A stretch of 63,725 nucleotides of DNA from Sphingomonadaceae bacterium 3R27E2-A (GTDB lineage Bacteria > Pseudomonadota > Alphaproteobacteria > Sphingomonadales > Sphingomonadaceae), in the NCBI GenBank assembly GCA_005503165.1, contig SCNT01000025.1, forward strand, positions 1-63,725. The letters are read 5' to 3'. Positions 1 through 11,729 of this stretch are shown one piece after another. The translations under genes were made by a program, and so were the position numbers. The stretch's first letter is position 1, and each line of letters starts with the position of its first letter. The notes beneath the pieces are model-generated. The model had not been told where the DNA came from. It searched no databases and saw only the letters and a list, made by a program, of their open reading frames with translations.

Positions 1-81
1 GGCGGGGGTGGTGTCGGTCATCCTGGGGGCGCTGCTCCGATTCGGTCGCGCAATATTATTCCAAAGGTCACGAAAGTCACG

Positions 82-993
82 CTACGTCCCCCCTGTGTTG
101 CGCCCTTTCGCGCCCGGCGCGCCCCTGGCGCCGGACGGCGCGGCGAGCGAGCCGGCGGCGGCGTGGCGCGCGAGCTCGGCATCGACGTGGCGCGCGAATT
201 CGCCCTTCGCCAGCGCCGCGGTGTCGATCCCCTGCGCCTTCAGCCGCCGCATCACCGCGATCCCGGCGAGGATCCAGGCGTCGGTCTCTTCCGGCGTGGG
301 GCGCGCGCGCTGCGCCGCCGCCTGCTCGACCTGTAGCACCTCTTCGTCGGTCAGCCACTCGGTCGCATCCTCCTCGCGCTCGCGGTCGACCGCGATGCCG
401 GCGTCGGTATCCCACGCATCCTCGGCGACATGGTTGGTCCAGCGGCCGAGTTCGATCGCCTGCGCGTCGGGGCGGCGGCGCGGTTCGCGGCGGTCGCGCC
501 AGGCGCCATAGGCGTCGGGGTCGCGGTAGCGCAGCAGGAACATCGTCAGCCGCTCGTCGTAAAAGCGCCGCTCGCCGACCTGTTCGCCCTGGAAAAAGAC
601 CGGGCGCGCGACGCCGTGCAGCGCACGGCTGAACGCCGCGTCGGACAGGCGGCGGATCGCATGGTCGAGCGCGGCGTCCCACGCGGCGCGAAAGCTGTAG
701 GCGTCGGGCCGGCGGCGCAGGCGGTACGCGGTCGAGGGCGCCTGGCCGACGCGCTCGCACGCCTCGGTCACGCAGCCCGATTCGGCGAGCGCGTCGATGA
801 AGGCGACCTGCTTGTCGGGGGTCCAGCCGTCGTGGCGTTCGCGCGGGCTTGCGGGCACGAAATCGGGGAGCGACCCGAGCTTGCGCGAGTCGTCGGGCGG
901 CGCGCGGCGCGGCTTGGCGATGCGGACGGGATTGCGCGGCGTCCGCGCGGCGCGGCCGGCGGCGGGGCGAGGGGGGATTTTTTCCTGCTTCAT
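82..993 (-). CDS. Hypothetical protein with helix-turn-helix-like N-terminal segment
   Basis: 303 residues if translation starts at the ATG at 993; the frame stays open upstream to 1716 but that part is antisense to the next gene and has no family-like content. A basic, proline-rich leader of about 45 residues is followed by a segment (GWTPDKQVAFIDALAESG, then VTEACERVGQAPSTAYRLRR) resembling the DNA-binding part of small terminase subunits or HTH_29-like proteins. The rest is charged and helical, ending in an Ala/Gly/Arg-rich tail. It is divergent from the diguanylate cyclase at 1126. No function can be assigned. The HTH reading is inference from pattern only. Confidence 0.6.
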   Translation of the reverse strand: MKQEKIPPRPAAGRAARTPRNPVRIAKPRRAPPDDSRKLGSLPDFVPASPRERHDGWTPDKQVAFIDALAESGCVTEACERVGQAPSTAYRLRRRPDAYSFRAAWDAALDHAIRRLSDAAFSRALHGVARPVFFQGEQVGERRFYDERLTMFLLRYRDPDAYGAWRDRREPRRRPDAQAIELGRWTNHVAEDAWDTDAGIAVDREREEDATEWLTDEEVLQVEQAAAQRARPTPEETDAWILAGIAVMRRLKAQGIDTAALAKGEFARHVDAELARHAAAGSLAAPSGARGAPGAKGRNTGGT

Positions 994-1125
994 CGGGCAG
1001 GATAAACCAGACGAAAATTTATTAGGAAAGGGGTTTTCGGGGTCGATGTGCAAAATAGGACCGGCGCGCGCGGCGCGCGGCATTTTGCTTAAGATGTTTT
1101 TACCCTGCGCCGTTATGATCGCGCC

Positions 1126-1848
1126 ATGCCGCATCGCGCCGCCCGCCGTGTCAGCTTCCGCCGCCTGATCCTGGGCGGGGTGCTGGTCGTCGGCTTTTCG
1201 GTCGCGGCGTCGATGCTGTTCACGCACCTGAGTTTCGTCAGCTTCGGCGACCTGGAATATGGCGGCGCGATGTGGGCGGCGGCGATCGTGCCGTTGCTGG
1301 TCGCGCCCCCCGCCTATGGCTGGATCGCGTGGCTGAGCTGGCGGTTGCACCGGGCGAATGCGGCGCTGGAGACGCTGGCGGGGTGCGATGCGCTGACCGG
1401 GCTGGCGAACCGCCGCGCCTTTGTCGAGGACGCGCGGGCGCGGCTGGCGGCGGGCGCGCCGGTGCAGCTGCTGATCGCCGACATCGACCATTTCAAGCGC
1501 ATCAACGACAGCATGGGGCATGCCGCGGGCGACCTGGCGCTGACCCACGCCGCCGCCGTCCTCGCGCGCGCCGCGCCCGAAGGCGGGCTGGTCGCGCGGA
1601 TCGGCGGCGAGGAATTCGCGCTGCTGGTGCCCGCCGAAACCGACGCCGCGGCGCTGGTTGCGCGCATCGCCGGCGAACTGGCGCACATGCCCGTCCCCGC
1701 CGCGGCCGGGCTGCAACGCATGACGTGCAGCTTCGGCGTCGCGGTGGCGCAGCCGGGCGAAAGCCTCGACGCCCTGCTCTCGCGCGCCGACGCGGCGCTC
1801 TATGCGGCCAAGGACGGCGGCCGCGACCGGATGGCGCTGGCGGGTTAG
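1126..1848 (+). CDS. Membrane-anchored diguanylate cyclase (GGDEF)
   Basis: 240 residues. Two hydrophobic segments at about residues 12-32 and 48-68 anchor the protein. A GGDEF domain of about 160 residues follows, with the start motif DALTGLANRR, the substrate/metal segment IADIDHFKRINDSMGHAAGD and the active-site signature RIGGEEFALL (GGEEF is a competent variant). By family knowledge it makes cyclic di-GMP from two GTP at the inner membrane. There is no separate sensor domain beyond the short membrane part. It stands alone between a divergent gene and the restriction-modification island. Two other GGDEF proteins occur in the window (22825 and 32673). Confidence 0.9.
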   Translation: MPHRAARRVSFRRLILGGVLVVGFSVAASMLFTHLSFVSFGDLEYGGAMWAAAIVPLLVAPPAYGWIAWLSWRLHRANAALETLAGCDALTGLANRRAFVEDARARLAAGAPVQLLIADIDHFKRINDSMGHAAGDLALTHAAAVLARAAPEGGLVARIGGEEFALLVPAETDAAALVARIAGELAHMPVPAAAGLQRMTCSFGVAVAQPGESLDALLSRADAALYAAKDGGRDRMALAG

Positions 1849-2095
1849 GGGCGGGGAGCGGGGTCGGACTCAGGGGCTGCGGGGGGCGATCTGTGCCCGA
1901 AACGCCGGCGGCGGCTTGGCCATGATATAGGGGGGCTCGGCACCCGTGGAGGAGGTGTAGCAGGGTAGAGGGGGTGATCGGGGAATGAGTGTCCTGTACT
2001 TAAACGTGCTCCATACTGGATGAGAACGACACAATAGGGATTTCCGTTAGACGCAGTTCGCGCTACGTTCTTATCGAAAAAGGGAGACGCGAACC

Positions 2096-3265
2096 TTGAA
2101 ACCCACGCTATTTGAGTTTTTCGCAGGAGGCGGCATGGCTCGCGCCGGGTTCGGCGACGGATGGCGCTGTGCTTTCGCGAACGATTTCAGCGAAATGAAG
2201 GCCCGCGCCTACGCTGCGAATTGGGGCGACGATCATTTCGTGTGTGGTGACGTCAGTCGAGTGACCACCGATGAGCTTGAAGGGCGCTCCGACGTGACGT
2301 GGGCGTCGTTTCCTTGTCAAGATTTGTCGCTGGCGGGGAAGTATCGAGGTTTGGGCGAAGCATCGGCAGAGATCATGACGCGATCTGGGACGTTCTGGCC
2401 GTTCTGGAATCTAATGGTACAACTTCGCAATGAGGGCCGTGGCCCCCGCGTTATAGTCCTAGAAAATGTCACTGGCGCGATCACGTCGCGCGAAGGTCGG
2501 GATTTTGAGGTCATTTGCGACGCGCTTTCGGGGGCGGGATATCAGTATGGTGCTGTTGTTATCGACGCGAAGCACTTTGTCCCGCAAAGCCGACCACGGC
2601 TGTTCTTCGTCGCGTTCGCAGAAGACGTTGAAATTCCCGATCAATATATACGCCTCTCGGCTGACAATCTTTGGCACACGCCCGCGCTTTGCGCCGCCCA
2701 AGCCGGGCTAAAGGGCAAGGCCAAGGCGCAATGGCTCTGGTGGCATCTCGCGAGACCCCCGGCGCGGAATCTCGGATTCGCCGACATTATCGAAGAGAAG
2801 CCCTTGCACTGTCGCTGGCATTCAAAGGCCGAAACTGAACGGTTGCTGGCCATGATGACGCCACTTCATCTCGCAAAGGTTGAGCAGGCAAGTGCCTCGG
2901 GTGAACGCCGAGTAGGCGGTGTTTATAAGCGCACGCGTATCGACGATGAGGGAGTGAAGCGGCAGCGGGCGGAAGTCCGGTTCGACAACATTGCCGGATG
3001 CTTGCGGACTCCAGCTGGTGGATCGAGCCGTCAGGCGATCATTGTCGTTGAAGGAAGCTCAATCCGCTCTCGGTTATTGTCGCCCCGCGAAGCCGCCAGG
3101 CTAATGGGCCTTGACGACAGCTATATTCTGCCCGATCGATACAATGACGCTTATCACGTCGCCGGTGATGGCGTTTGTGTGCCGGTCGTTCGTTACATCG
3201 CGTCGCAGATCGTCGAGCCGATCCTTGGCGTGGGAACTGGTAACGATAATGCAATGGCGGCGTAA
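2096..3265 (+). CDS. DNA (cytosine-5-)-methyltransferase of a restriction-modification island
   Basis: 389 residues, a C5-cytosine methyltransferase. Motif I FEFFAGGGMARAGFG (residues 6-20) binds AdoMet. Motif IV SFPCQDLSLAG carries the catalytic Cys74. Motif VI ENV is at 123-125 and motif VIII QSRPRLF at 164-170. The target-recognition region (about 200-290) is followed by motif IX (RTPAGGSSRQ) and a motif X-like AGDGVCVPVV. The start is TTG at 2096 with AGGGAGA upstream; no closer ATG preserves motif I. It leads a three-gene cassette with a GIY-YIG nuclease 11 bp downstream and vsr. Base composition is visibly less GC-rich than the flanks, which suggests transfer. It probably protects host DNA from the nuclease; the recognition sequence is unknown. 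Confidence 0.93.
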   Translation: MKPTLFEFFAGGGMARAGFGDGWRCAFANDFSEMKARAYAANWGDDHFVCGDVSRVTTDELEGRSDVTWASFPCQDLSLAGKYRGLGEASAEIMTRSGTFWPFWNLMVQLRNEGRGPRVIVLENVTGAITSREGRDFEVICDALSGAGYQYGAVVIDAKHFVPQSRPRLFFVAFAEDVEIPDQYIRLSADNLWHTPALCAAQAGLKGKAKAQWLWWHLARPPARNLGFADIIEEKPLHCRWHSKAETERLLAMMTPLHLAKVEQASASGERRVGGVYKRTRIDDEGVKRQRAEVRFDNIAGCLRTPAGGSSRQAIIVVEGSSIRSRLLSPREAARLMGLDDSYILPDRYNDAYHVAGDGVCVPVVRYIASQIVEPILGVGTGNDNAMAA

Positions 3266-3276
3266 CGGGGGGGTCT

Positions 3277-3858
3277 TTGGCGATAGATCTTGACTTTCGG
3301 CGGAAGCAGGTCCGGAAGCTAACTAATAAAATCGGTTGTTATGTATTATGCGACCTTGACGGCGTGCCGCTTTACGTTGGTCAGTCCCGCGATGGTATTC
3401 GCTCGCGCGTGAACCGGCATTTGACGTCTGCTCGTTCGGATATCATTGCAAACCGCCAGATTGACGTGTGGGAAATTGCCTACGTTTGGGCGTATCCAGT
3501 CGACAATCCCATGGAGATTACTCCGCTAGAGGACGCGCTTTTTCACTCGTTTCATCCAAAGTCGGCATTGATGAATGGCCGGGTGCCGGCTGCGCCACCG
3601 GAGCCGATCAACATTCCAGAGCCGGTAGAAATCGTTCAAGTCATGGCTGACAGCGAAATCGAGGAAAAGCGAGATCCGGCGCTTCGACTGCCGCGTCAGG
3701 CAGAGCAATATTCGCAGATTGTAAGTCATTTCCTTGCCGTTAAAAATTCTCCCGAAATCGCTGTTGCGATCCAGGCTCATTTTCAGCGCCTTCAGAAATA
3801 TCATCGAGAGCTCTTGAATCTGGCAGAACCAATCGAGGGCGACAAAGGAGAAGACTAA
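3277..3858 (+). CDS. GIY-YIG nuclease, probable type II restriction endonuclease
   Basis: 193 residues starting at TTG 3277, preceded by a run of seven G about 3 bases upstream; no in-frame ATG lies early enough to keep the nuclease core. The core reads GCY (20-22) ... YVG (33-35), then R44 and H48 on the next helix, E85 in PLEDALF and N100. This Tyr-Tyr-Arg-His-Glu-Asn set is the arrangement described for GIY-YIG restriction enzymes such as Eco29kI. A C-terminal region of about 90 residues (acidic, helical) is unassigned and may give specificity or dimerisation. Its place between a C5 methyltransferase and vsr makes a restriction enzyme the best reading, though a homing-type nuclease cannot be excluded. 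Confidence 0.8.
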   Translation: MAIDLDFRRKQVRKLTNKIGCYVLCDLDGVPLYVGQSRDGIRSRVNRHLTSARSDIIANRQIDVWEIAYVWAYPVDNPMEITPLEDALFHSFHPKSALMNGRVPAAPPEPINIPEPVEIVQVMADSEIEEKRDPALRLPRQAEQYSQIVSHFLAVKNSPEIAVAIQAHFQRLQKYHRELLNLAEPIEGDKGED

Positions 3859-3875
3859 TCGACCGAAGCGCCATC

Positions 3876-4244
3876 ATGCGGTCGGTCAAGTCGCGCGATA
3901 CGAAACCGGAGATGGTCGTTCGTCGACTAGCTCATGCGCTTGGTTTCCGCTTCCGCTTGCACCGCGCCGACCTGCCCGGTCGGCCTGACCTTGTGTTCCC
4001 CGGTCGGCGAAAGGCTATCTTCGTTCACGGGTGCTTTTGGCACGGGCATTGCTGCGCGAGGGGCGCGCGCGTACCGAAGACCAACGCGGCCTATTGGCGG
4101 AGGAAGATTCATCGCAATATGGAACGGGACGCCCAAGCGCTTAAAGATTTGAACGCAGATGATTGGCGTGTTTTGGTGATATGGGAATGTGAAATGCGCG
4201 ATCTAGACGAATTGCGCGCGCGACTCATGGCCTTTCTTCTCTAA
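3876..4244 (+). CDS. vsr: Very short patch repair endonuclease Vsr
   Basis: 122 residues from ATG 3876. Vsr nicks next to the T of T:G mismatches made when 5-methylcytosine deaminates, so it belongs with the methyltransferase upstream. Visible hallmarks: RDTKPEMVVRRLAHALG, the catalytic Asp in DLPGRPDLVFP, the zinc-binding and catalytic stretch VHGCFWHGHCC, and the last zinc ligand in VIWEC. The preceding in-frame codons (from ATC 3858) read IDRSAI and match the usual Vsr N-terminus (RSxxM-R-x-K-DT). AGGAG at 3846-3850 is spaced for a start at 3858, not at 3876. The true start may therefore be the non-standard ATC 3858, right after the nuclease stop. Confidence 0.92.
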   Translation: MRSVKSRDTKPEMVVRRLAHALGFRFRLHRADLPGRPDLVFPGRRKAIFVHGCFWHGHCCARGARVPKTNAAYWRRKIHRNMERDAQALKDLNADDWRVLVIWECEMRDLDELRARLMAFLL

Positions 4245-4424
4245 TATGGTATGGCAGCTGCTCAGGAAGATAAGGTTTGGCGTATCATAGCTTCCGTTTC
4301 CACCTGTAGGTTCTTCAATCATGCTCCCGAATTACGCCAATTACGGTAACAGGTGCAATAACCCCTCAATTGGCGGCGCGCCGATTCCGATTGGGGGGAC
4401 ACCATTCTGATACGCCGCCGCCCC

Positions 4425-5108
4425 TCACCGCCGCTTCCACGCCAGTCGCACGGCGTACAGGCAGAATCCGCCGAAGGCGAAGATCAGCAGGCTGCTGACC
4501 AGCCAGCTGGTCCAGCGCCAGGCGAGCTCGCCCGCGCCCCAGACGAGGCCGACGCGGCGCGGTTCGCCGGCGGCCGAGAGGATGCGGACCGCGGGGAGTT
4601 CGCCGCTGCGGTCGGTGGCGAGGCGGCGCTCGATGCGGTTGGACGGATCGCCGTGCGCGCGCGACTTCGCGATCATGGCGTCGAGCGCGGCGGCCTCGCG
4701 GCGGGTCTGTTCGGCGGTCGCCGCCTGCCACTTCGCCATCGCCTCTTCATAGCCCAGCCCGGCATAGGGGTCGCCGCCCGCGCCGCCGGGCGGGGCGGCC
4801 TGCGCGGGACCGGGGGCGGGCGCCGCGGCGGCGGGCGGCGCCTCGGCGAGGTCGATCACGCAGGCATATTCGGTCATCCCGATGCCGCGGCGCGAGTTCG
4901 AGCCGGCGCGCTCGCGCGTGCAGTCGACATAGGCCGCTTTCAGCGGACCGGCGTCGGTCCCGGCGCCGAAGGCGGCGCGCGTGTCGTCGACGATCCCCCA
5001 GCCCTGCGGCAGCGTCAGGCGATAGAAGGGAAAGCCCACGCAGACCAGCCCGGCGGGGAGCAGCAGGAGCAGCGCGGCGATCCGCGCGATGCGGAGCCGC
5101 GGCGGCAC
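4425..5108 (-). CDS. Hypothetical two-helix membrane protein
   Basis: 227 residues. A hydrophobic segment at about residues 8-28 and a second at about 195-218 bracket a roughly 165-residue soluble, presumably periplasmic region with two Cys (DCTRE and YACVI) and a Pro/Ala/Gly linker (about 90-112). The C-terminus WKRR looks cytoplasmic. No family recognised. The start ATG 5108 keeps the first membrane helix. The gene lies 29 bp downstream of the thiC stop on the same strand and may be co-transcribed, but nothing ties it to thiamine. The 180 bp between it and vsr show no gene. Confidence 0.72.
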   Translation of the reverse strand: MPPRLRIARIAALLLLLPAGLVCVGFPFYRLTLPQGWGIVDDTRAAFGAGTDAGPLKAAYVDCTRERAGSNSRRGIGMTEYACVIDLAEAPPAAAAPAPGPAQAAPPGGAGGDPYAGLGYEEAMAKWQAATAEQTRREAAALDAMIAKSRAHGDPSNRIERRLATDRSGELPAVRILSAAGEPRRVGLVWGAGELAWRWTSWLVSSLLIFAFGGFCLYAVRLAWKRR

Positions 5109-5137
5109 GTCAGCGCGCCTCCGCCGGGCGGTCGGCC

Positions 5138-7655
<2,518 letters not shown>

Positions 7656-7771
7656 CGCTTTCTTCGGCCTTGGTGCGAGATGATCGGGTCTCGCACAAAG
7701 GCGCGGCGGCACAAAGCCCCTTCGGGCGGCCGCGGCGGTTTCCGGGGGTGGCGCCTTTCGCCCGCAGGCGG

Positions 7772-8200
7772 TCAAACCTCCGCCACCAGGATCCATACCG
7801 TGCCGATGGCGACGAAGAGCAGGCCCAGCCCGGCGAAGATGCCGATGAAGCAGCCGTTGCATAGCGGCGCCCACACCATGACGTCGTCCGGATCGTCGGG
7901 GTTGTAGCGCACGCGCATCACGCTGCCGACCGGCCGCGGCCGGTTGGTCGACAGGCTGTCGCGCATCTGCTTCGTCACCCCGGCGAGCCGATATTCGATC
8001 GTCGCGGTGTGCATCAGCGTGCGGTCGCCGTCGCTGTCGCTGCTCCAGTGGCTGTCGTGGCCGATCACGCGGCCCTCGACCTCGTGCCAGCGGCGGCCGC
8101 GCATCTCGCTTTTGGCCATCCACAGGCCGATGCCCGCGAACAGCGCGCCGATGCCGGCGAAGAACCATGGCATCAGGCGCAGGATCCGGTCTTCTTCCAC
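7772..8200 (-). CDS. DUF3592 domain membrane protein
   Basis: 142 residues. Two membrane segments (about 10-30 and 112-138) flank a beta-rich loop with W-x-x-V-E-G-R-V, the conserved YRLAG strand and RVRYNPDDPDDVMV. This is the layout of DUF3592 proteins, whose role is unknown. The gap of 54 bp to the MipA-like gene upstream allows co-transcription. Start ATG 8200 (MEEDRIL) leaves a short cytoplasmic N-terminus. Confidence 0.82.
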   Translation of the reverse strand: MEEDRILRLMPWFFAGIGALFAGIGLWMAKSEMRGRRWHEVEGRVIGHDSHWSSDSDGDRTLMHTATIEYRLAGVTKQMRDSLSTNRPRPVGSVMRVRYNPDDPDDVMVWAPLCNGCFIGIFAGLGLLFVAIGTVWILVAEV

Positions 8201-8254
8201 TTCGCTTCCCCCCGGAACGAAGAGGGCATCGCCCCGCCAGGGTCCGTACGGACC

Positions 8255-9259
8255 CTAGAATTGATAGGCGAGGCCGATGCCGCCGAGCCACTGGTCGGCG
8301 CTGCCCGCGTCGGCGACGATCGGCGAATCGGCATAGCGGCCGAGCATGCGGCCGTATTGCGCGCCGCCGATCAGCACGAAACCCTTCCTGAGGTCGCCCG
8401 ACAGGCCATAGGCGCCCGCGACGCCGAGCGTATATTTCCCGGCGGTGACCTTGCTGCCCGCGCGATTATATACGGGCAGGCCGCTCGCCGCGCTGCCGAG
8501 CGGGTCGACGTCGAAATAATAGCGGCCGAAACCCTTGCCATAGACGTTCACCGACGCCGAGACGCCGACGAAGGCCCGCTTCGACAGCGGGGTGCCATAG
8601 TCGATCGTCGGCGAGACGACCCAGCTGCCGTGCCGGTCCGACACGTCGTAGAGCCCGACGACGCGGAAGCCGACCTGGTCGTAGCCGCTGGTGACGATGC
8701 CGGTGTGGGTGATCCCGGTCGAGAGGCCGAGTTCGACCGCCATCTTCTTTTCGCCGAGCGCCTCGACCTGCGGATCCTTGATCCGGCCGGTGCGGTCGCT
8801 GCGCAAATTGATGATCGGGCCGAATTTGAAATCGGTCTTCTGCCCGCGCTTCTGGCGGATCAGGTCGACCTGGAGATTGGTGCCGCGGGTCGAGAAGCTG
8901 AATCCGCTGAGCCGCCCGCGCAGGTAGAAGCCGGGCAGCACGACGCGGTCGTCCGAGCCGTTGTAGCTGGGCGCGGTGATCACGCCGGCGGCGACCGAGA
9001 TATAGTCGCGCGACCATTTGCGGTCGTCGTCTCCCTCGGGCGAGGCGGTCGGCAAGAGGATCGCCTCGTCGATCTCGCGGTCCTGCAGATAGGCGGCGGG
9101 CGCGGGCAGGACGGGCGCGGGGAGGCCCGGCGCGACCTCGCTGCCGCCGAGCGCGGCGACATCGTAGCCGAGCGGTCCGTCCATCGCCTGCGCGGGCGCG
9201 GCGGCGGCGAGCATCAGCGCCGGAAGGGCCATGCGGGAGAAGAAGGCGGGGATCGGCAT
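8255..9259 (-). CDS. MipA/OmpV family outer-membrane protein
   Basis: 334 residues starting at ATG 9259 (MPIPAFF), with AGGAA about 10 bases upstream on the minus strand; the longer open frame to 9298 adds a non-signal leader. A signal peptide ends near AAAAPAQA. The mature part is a beta-barrel with alternating aromatic strands, the MipA-type segment ITAPSYNGSDDRVVLPGF, and a C-terminal YQF ending usual for outer-membrane barrels. Family members scaffold murein hydrolases or act as porins; the substrate here is unknown. Confidence 0.88.
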   Translation of the reverse strand: MPIPAFFSRMALPALMLAAAAPAQAMDGPLGYDVAALGGSEVAPGLPAPVLPAPAAYLQDREIDEAILLPTASPEGDDDRKWSRDYISVAAGVITAPSYNGSDDRVVLPGFYLRGRLSGFSFSTRGTNLQVDLIRQKRGQKTDFKFGPIINLRSDRTGRIKDPQVEALGEKKMAVELGLSTGITHTGIVTSGYDQVGFRVVGLYDVSDRHGSWVVSPTIDYGTPLSKRAFVGVSASVNVYGKGFGRYYFDVDPLGSAASGLPVYNRAGSKVTAGKYTLGVAGAYGLSGDLRKGFVLIGGAQYGRMLGRYADSPIVADAGSADQWLGGIGLAYQF

Positions 9260-9453
9260 AGGTTTTACGGTTCCTGTTGGTCTTGCCCCTCGTGACATGC
9301 GTGTAAGCGAGCCAGGGGGGCTTGGAAAGACAGAGACTTGCCGGGGCGCGATTTAGTTCCCATGCTAAGCGCCATGTCGCCCATCTTCTGCTTCGACGCG
9401 CCTTGCGGGCGCCTGAACCGCGTCGGCGTCATGGCGGCGCCGGCGGTGCGGGC

Positions 9454-9687
9454 GTGAGCCGGAAGCCGCGCCTTTTCGGCTATGCGCTGATGCTCGCCGC
9501 CGCCTTGCTCGCGGTGGCGATGCGGCGCGGGGTGCTGACCGAAATCGGGCCGTTCCCGGTCGCCGCGGTCGCGCTGCTCGTCGGGATGGTCGGGGTGATG
9601 CTGGTGTTCACCGACCTGATGGTGCGCGGCCTCTATGCGCAGGTGGGTGCGGCGAAGCGGGGCGAGGGGGAGGATAAGGGCGGGTAG
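9454..9687 (+). CDS. Small two-helix membrane protein upstream of dxs
   Basis: 77 residues if GTG 9454 is the start (reading VSRKPRLFGYALML). Two membrane helices (about 8-25 and 32-55) are joined by a short loop, followed by a charged tail. The frame is open from 9322, but the extra N-terminal part is low-complexity Arg/Gly and unlike a protein. No family recognised. A 31-codon open frame (9362-9457) ends on the GTGA that starts this gene, so the two could be translationally coupled. Moderate confidence because the gene is small. Confidence 0.5.
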   Translation: MSRKPRLFGYALMLAAALLAVAMRRGVLTEIGPFPVAAVALLVGMVGVMLVFTDLMVRGLYAQVGAAKRGEGEDKGG

Positions 9688-9792
9688 CGGCGAACGCATC
9701 TGTCATAGCGAGAGGTTTGGCTTCCAGCCTATGGCTATCCCGCAGACCCCTTTTCGTTCGACACTATCGGCGGTTAGTCTTATGACCGGGGC

Positions 9793-11721
9793 ATGACCGA
9801 TCGTCCGTCTACACCGCTGCTCGACACGGTGGATGTCCCCGCCGACCTCCGCAAGCTGAAGCCCGAAGATCTGCGCCAGTTCGCCGACGAACTGCGCGCC
9901 GAGATGATCAGCGCGGTCGGCACCACCGGCGGGCACCTGGGGTCGGGGCTGGGGGTGGTCGAGCTGACCACCGCGCTCCATTATGTGTTCGACACGCCGC
10001 GCGACAAGATCGTGTGGGACGTCGGCCACCAATGCTATCCGCACAAGATCATCACCGGGCGCCGCGACCGGATTCGCACCTTGCGCCAGGGCGGCGGGCT
10101 GTCGGGGTTCACCAAGCGCAGCGAGAGCGAATATGACCCGTTCGGGGCGGCGCACTCGTCGACCTCGATCAGCGCCGCGCTGGGCTTCGCGATCGCCAAC
10201 AAGCTGAAGGACGAGCCCGGGCGCGCGATCGCGGTGATCGGCGACGGGTCGATGTCGGCGGGCATGGCCTATGAGGCGATGAACAATGCGCAGCAGGCGG
10301 GCAACCGGCTGATCGTGATCCTCAACGACAACGACATGTCGATCGCGCCGCCGGTGGGCGGGCTGTCGGCCTATCTGGCCAAACTGGTGTCGTCGCGGCC
10401 CTTCCTCGAGCTGCGCGAGATCGCGCGGCGCTTCGCAAGGAAGCTGCCCGAGCCCTTGCACAAGGCGGCGAAGAAGACCGACGAATATGCGCGCGGCATG
10501 GCGATGGGCGGGACGCTGTTCGAGGAACTCGGTTTCTATTATGTCGGGCCGATCGACGGGCATAATCTCGACCATCTGATCCCGGTGCTCGAGAATGTGC
10601 GCGACAGCGACCATGGCCCGGTGCTGATCCATGCGGTGACGGTGAAGGGCAAGGGCTATGCCCCCGCCGAGGCCGCCGCCGACAAATATCATGGCGTCCA
10701 GAAATTCGACGTCGTCACCGGCGTGCAGGCCAAGGCGCCGCCGGGGCCGCCGGCGTATCAGAATGTCTTCGGCGAGACGCTGGCGAAGCTCGCCGAGACC
10801 GACAGGCGCATCGTCGCGATCACCGCGGCGATGCCGTCGGGGACCGGCGTCGATAAATTTGCCAAGGCCCATCCCGACCGGACCTTCGACGTCGGCATCG
10901 CCGAGCAGCATGCGGTAACCTTTGCCGCGGGGCTGGCGGCGCAGGGGATGCGGCCCTTTGCCGCCATCTATTCGACCTTCCTCCAGCGCGCATACGACCA
11001 AGTCGTCCACGATGTCGCGATCCAGAATCTGCCGGTGCGCTTCGCGATCGACCGCGCGGGGCTGGTCGGCGCCGACGGCTCGACGCACGCGGGGTCGTTC
11101 GACGTCACTTACCTCGCGACGTTGCCGAACATGGTCGTGATGGCGGCCGCCGACGAGGCCGAGCTGGTCCATATGACCTATACCGCCGCCGAATATGACG
11201 CCGGCCCGATCGCCTTCCGCTATCCGCGCGGAAACGGCACCGGGGTGGCTTTGCCCGAGGTTCCGCAAAAGCTCGAGATCGGCAAGGGGCGTGTCGTGCG
11301 CAGCGGCAAGACGGTCGCGATCCTGTCGCTCGGCACAAGGCTCGCCGAGGCGCTGAAGGCGGCCGACACTTTGGAAGCCCGTGGGCTTTCGACCAGCGTG
11401 ATCGACCTTCGCTTCGCCAAGCCGCTCGACGAGGAGCTCATTCGCAAGACGCTCGCGAGCCACGAGGTCTGCGTGACGATCGAGGAGAACAGCGCCGGCG
11501 GGCTGGGCGCGCATGTGCTGACCTTGGCGAGCGACGAGGGGCTGATCGACGCGGGGCTGAAGCTGCGCACGATGCGCCTGCCCGACATGTTCCAGGACCA
11601 GGACAAGCCCGAGCTGCAATATGACCAGGCGGGGCTCAATGCGCCGCAGATCGTCGACACGGTGCTGAAGGCGCTGCGCCACAACAGCGCGGGCGTCGAG
11701 GAGGCGGGGGCGCGGGCTTAG
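9793..11721 (+). CDS. dxs: 1-deoxy-D-xylulose-5-phosphate synthase
   Basis: 642 residues, full family length. Dxs condenses pyruvate and glyceraldehyde-3-phosphate with thiamine pyrophosphate, the first step of the MEP isoprenoid route and a source of thiamine and pyridoxal precursors. Visible: [20 protein letters not shown], the TPP-binding [25 protein letters not shown] at the domain junction and [15 protein letters not shown] in the pyrimidine domain, then a transketolase C-terminal domain. It is not flanked by ispA or xseB as in many bacteria. The RelE toxin gene ends 8 bp downstream on the other strand. Confidence 0.97.
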   Translation: MTDRPSTPLLDTVDVPADLRKLKPEDLRQFADELRAEMISAVGTTGGHLGSGLGVVELTTALHYVFDTPRDKIVWDVGHQCYPHKIITGRRDRIRTLRQGGGLSGFTKRSESEYDPFGAAHSSTSISAALGFAIANKLKDEPGRAIAVIGDGSMSAGMAYEAMNNAQQAGNRLIVILNDNDMSIAPPVGGLSAYLAKLVSSRPFLELREIARRFARKLPEPLHKAAKKTDEYARGMAMGGTLFEELGFYYVGPIDGHNLDHLIPVLENVRDSDHGPVLIHAVTVKGKGYAPAEAAADKYHGVQKFDVVTGVQAKAPPGPPAYQNVFGETLAKLAETDRRIVAITAAMPSGTGVDKFAKAHPDRTFDVGIAEQHAVTFAAGLAAQGMRPFAAIYSTFLQRAYDQVVHDVAIQNLPVRFAIDRAGLVGADGSTHAGSFDVTYLATLPNMVVMAAADEAELVHMTYTAAEYDAGPIAFRYPRGNGTGVALPEVPQKLEIGKGRVVRSGKTVAILSLGTRLAEALKAADTLEARGLSTSVIDLRFAKPLDEELIRKTLASHEVCVTIEENSAGGLGAHVLTLASDEGLIDAGLKLRTMRLPDMFQDQDKPELQYDQAGLNAPQIVDTVLKALRHNSAGVEEAGARA

Positions 11722-11729
11722 GTGCCGCC

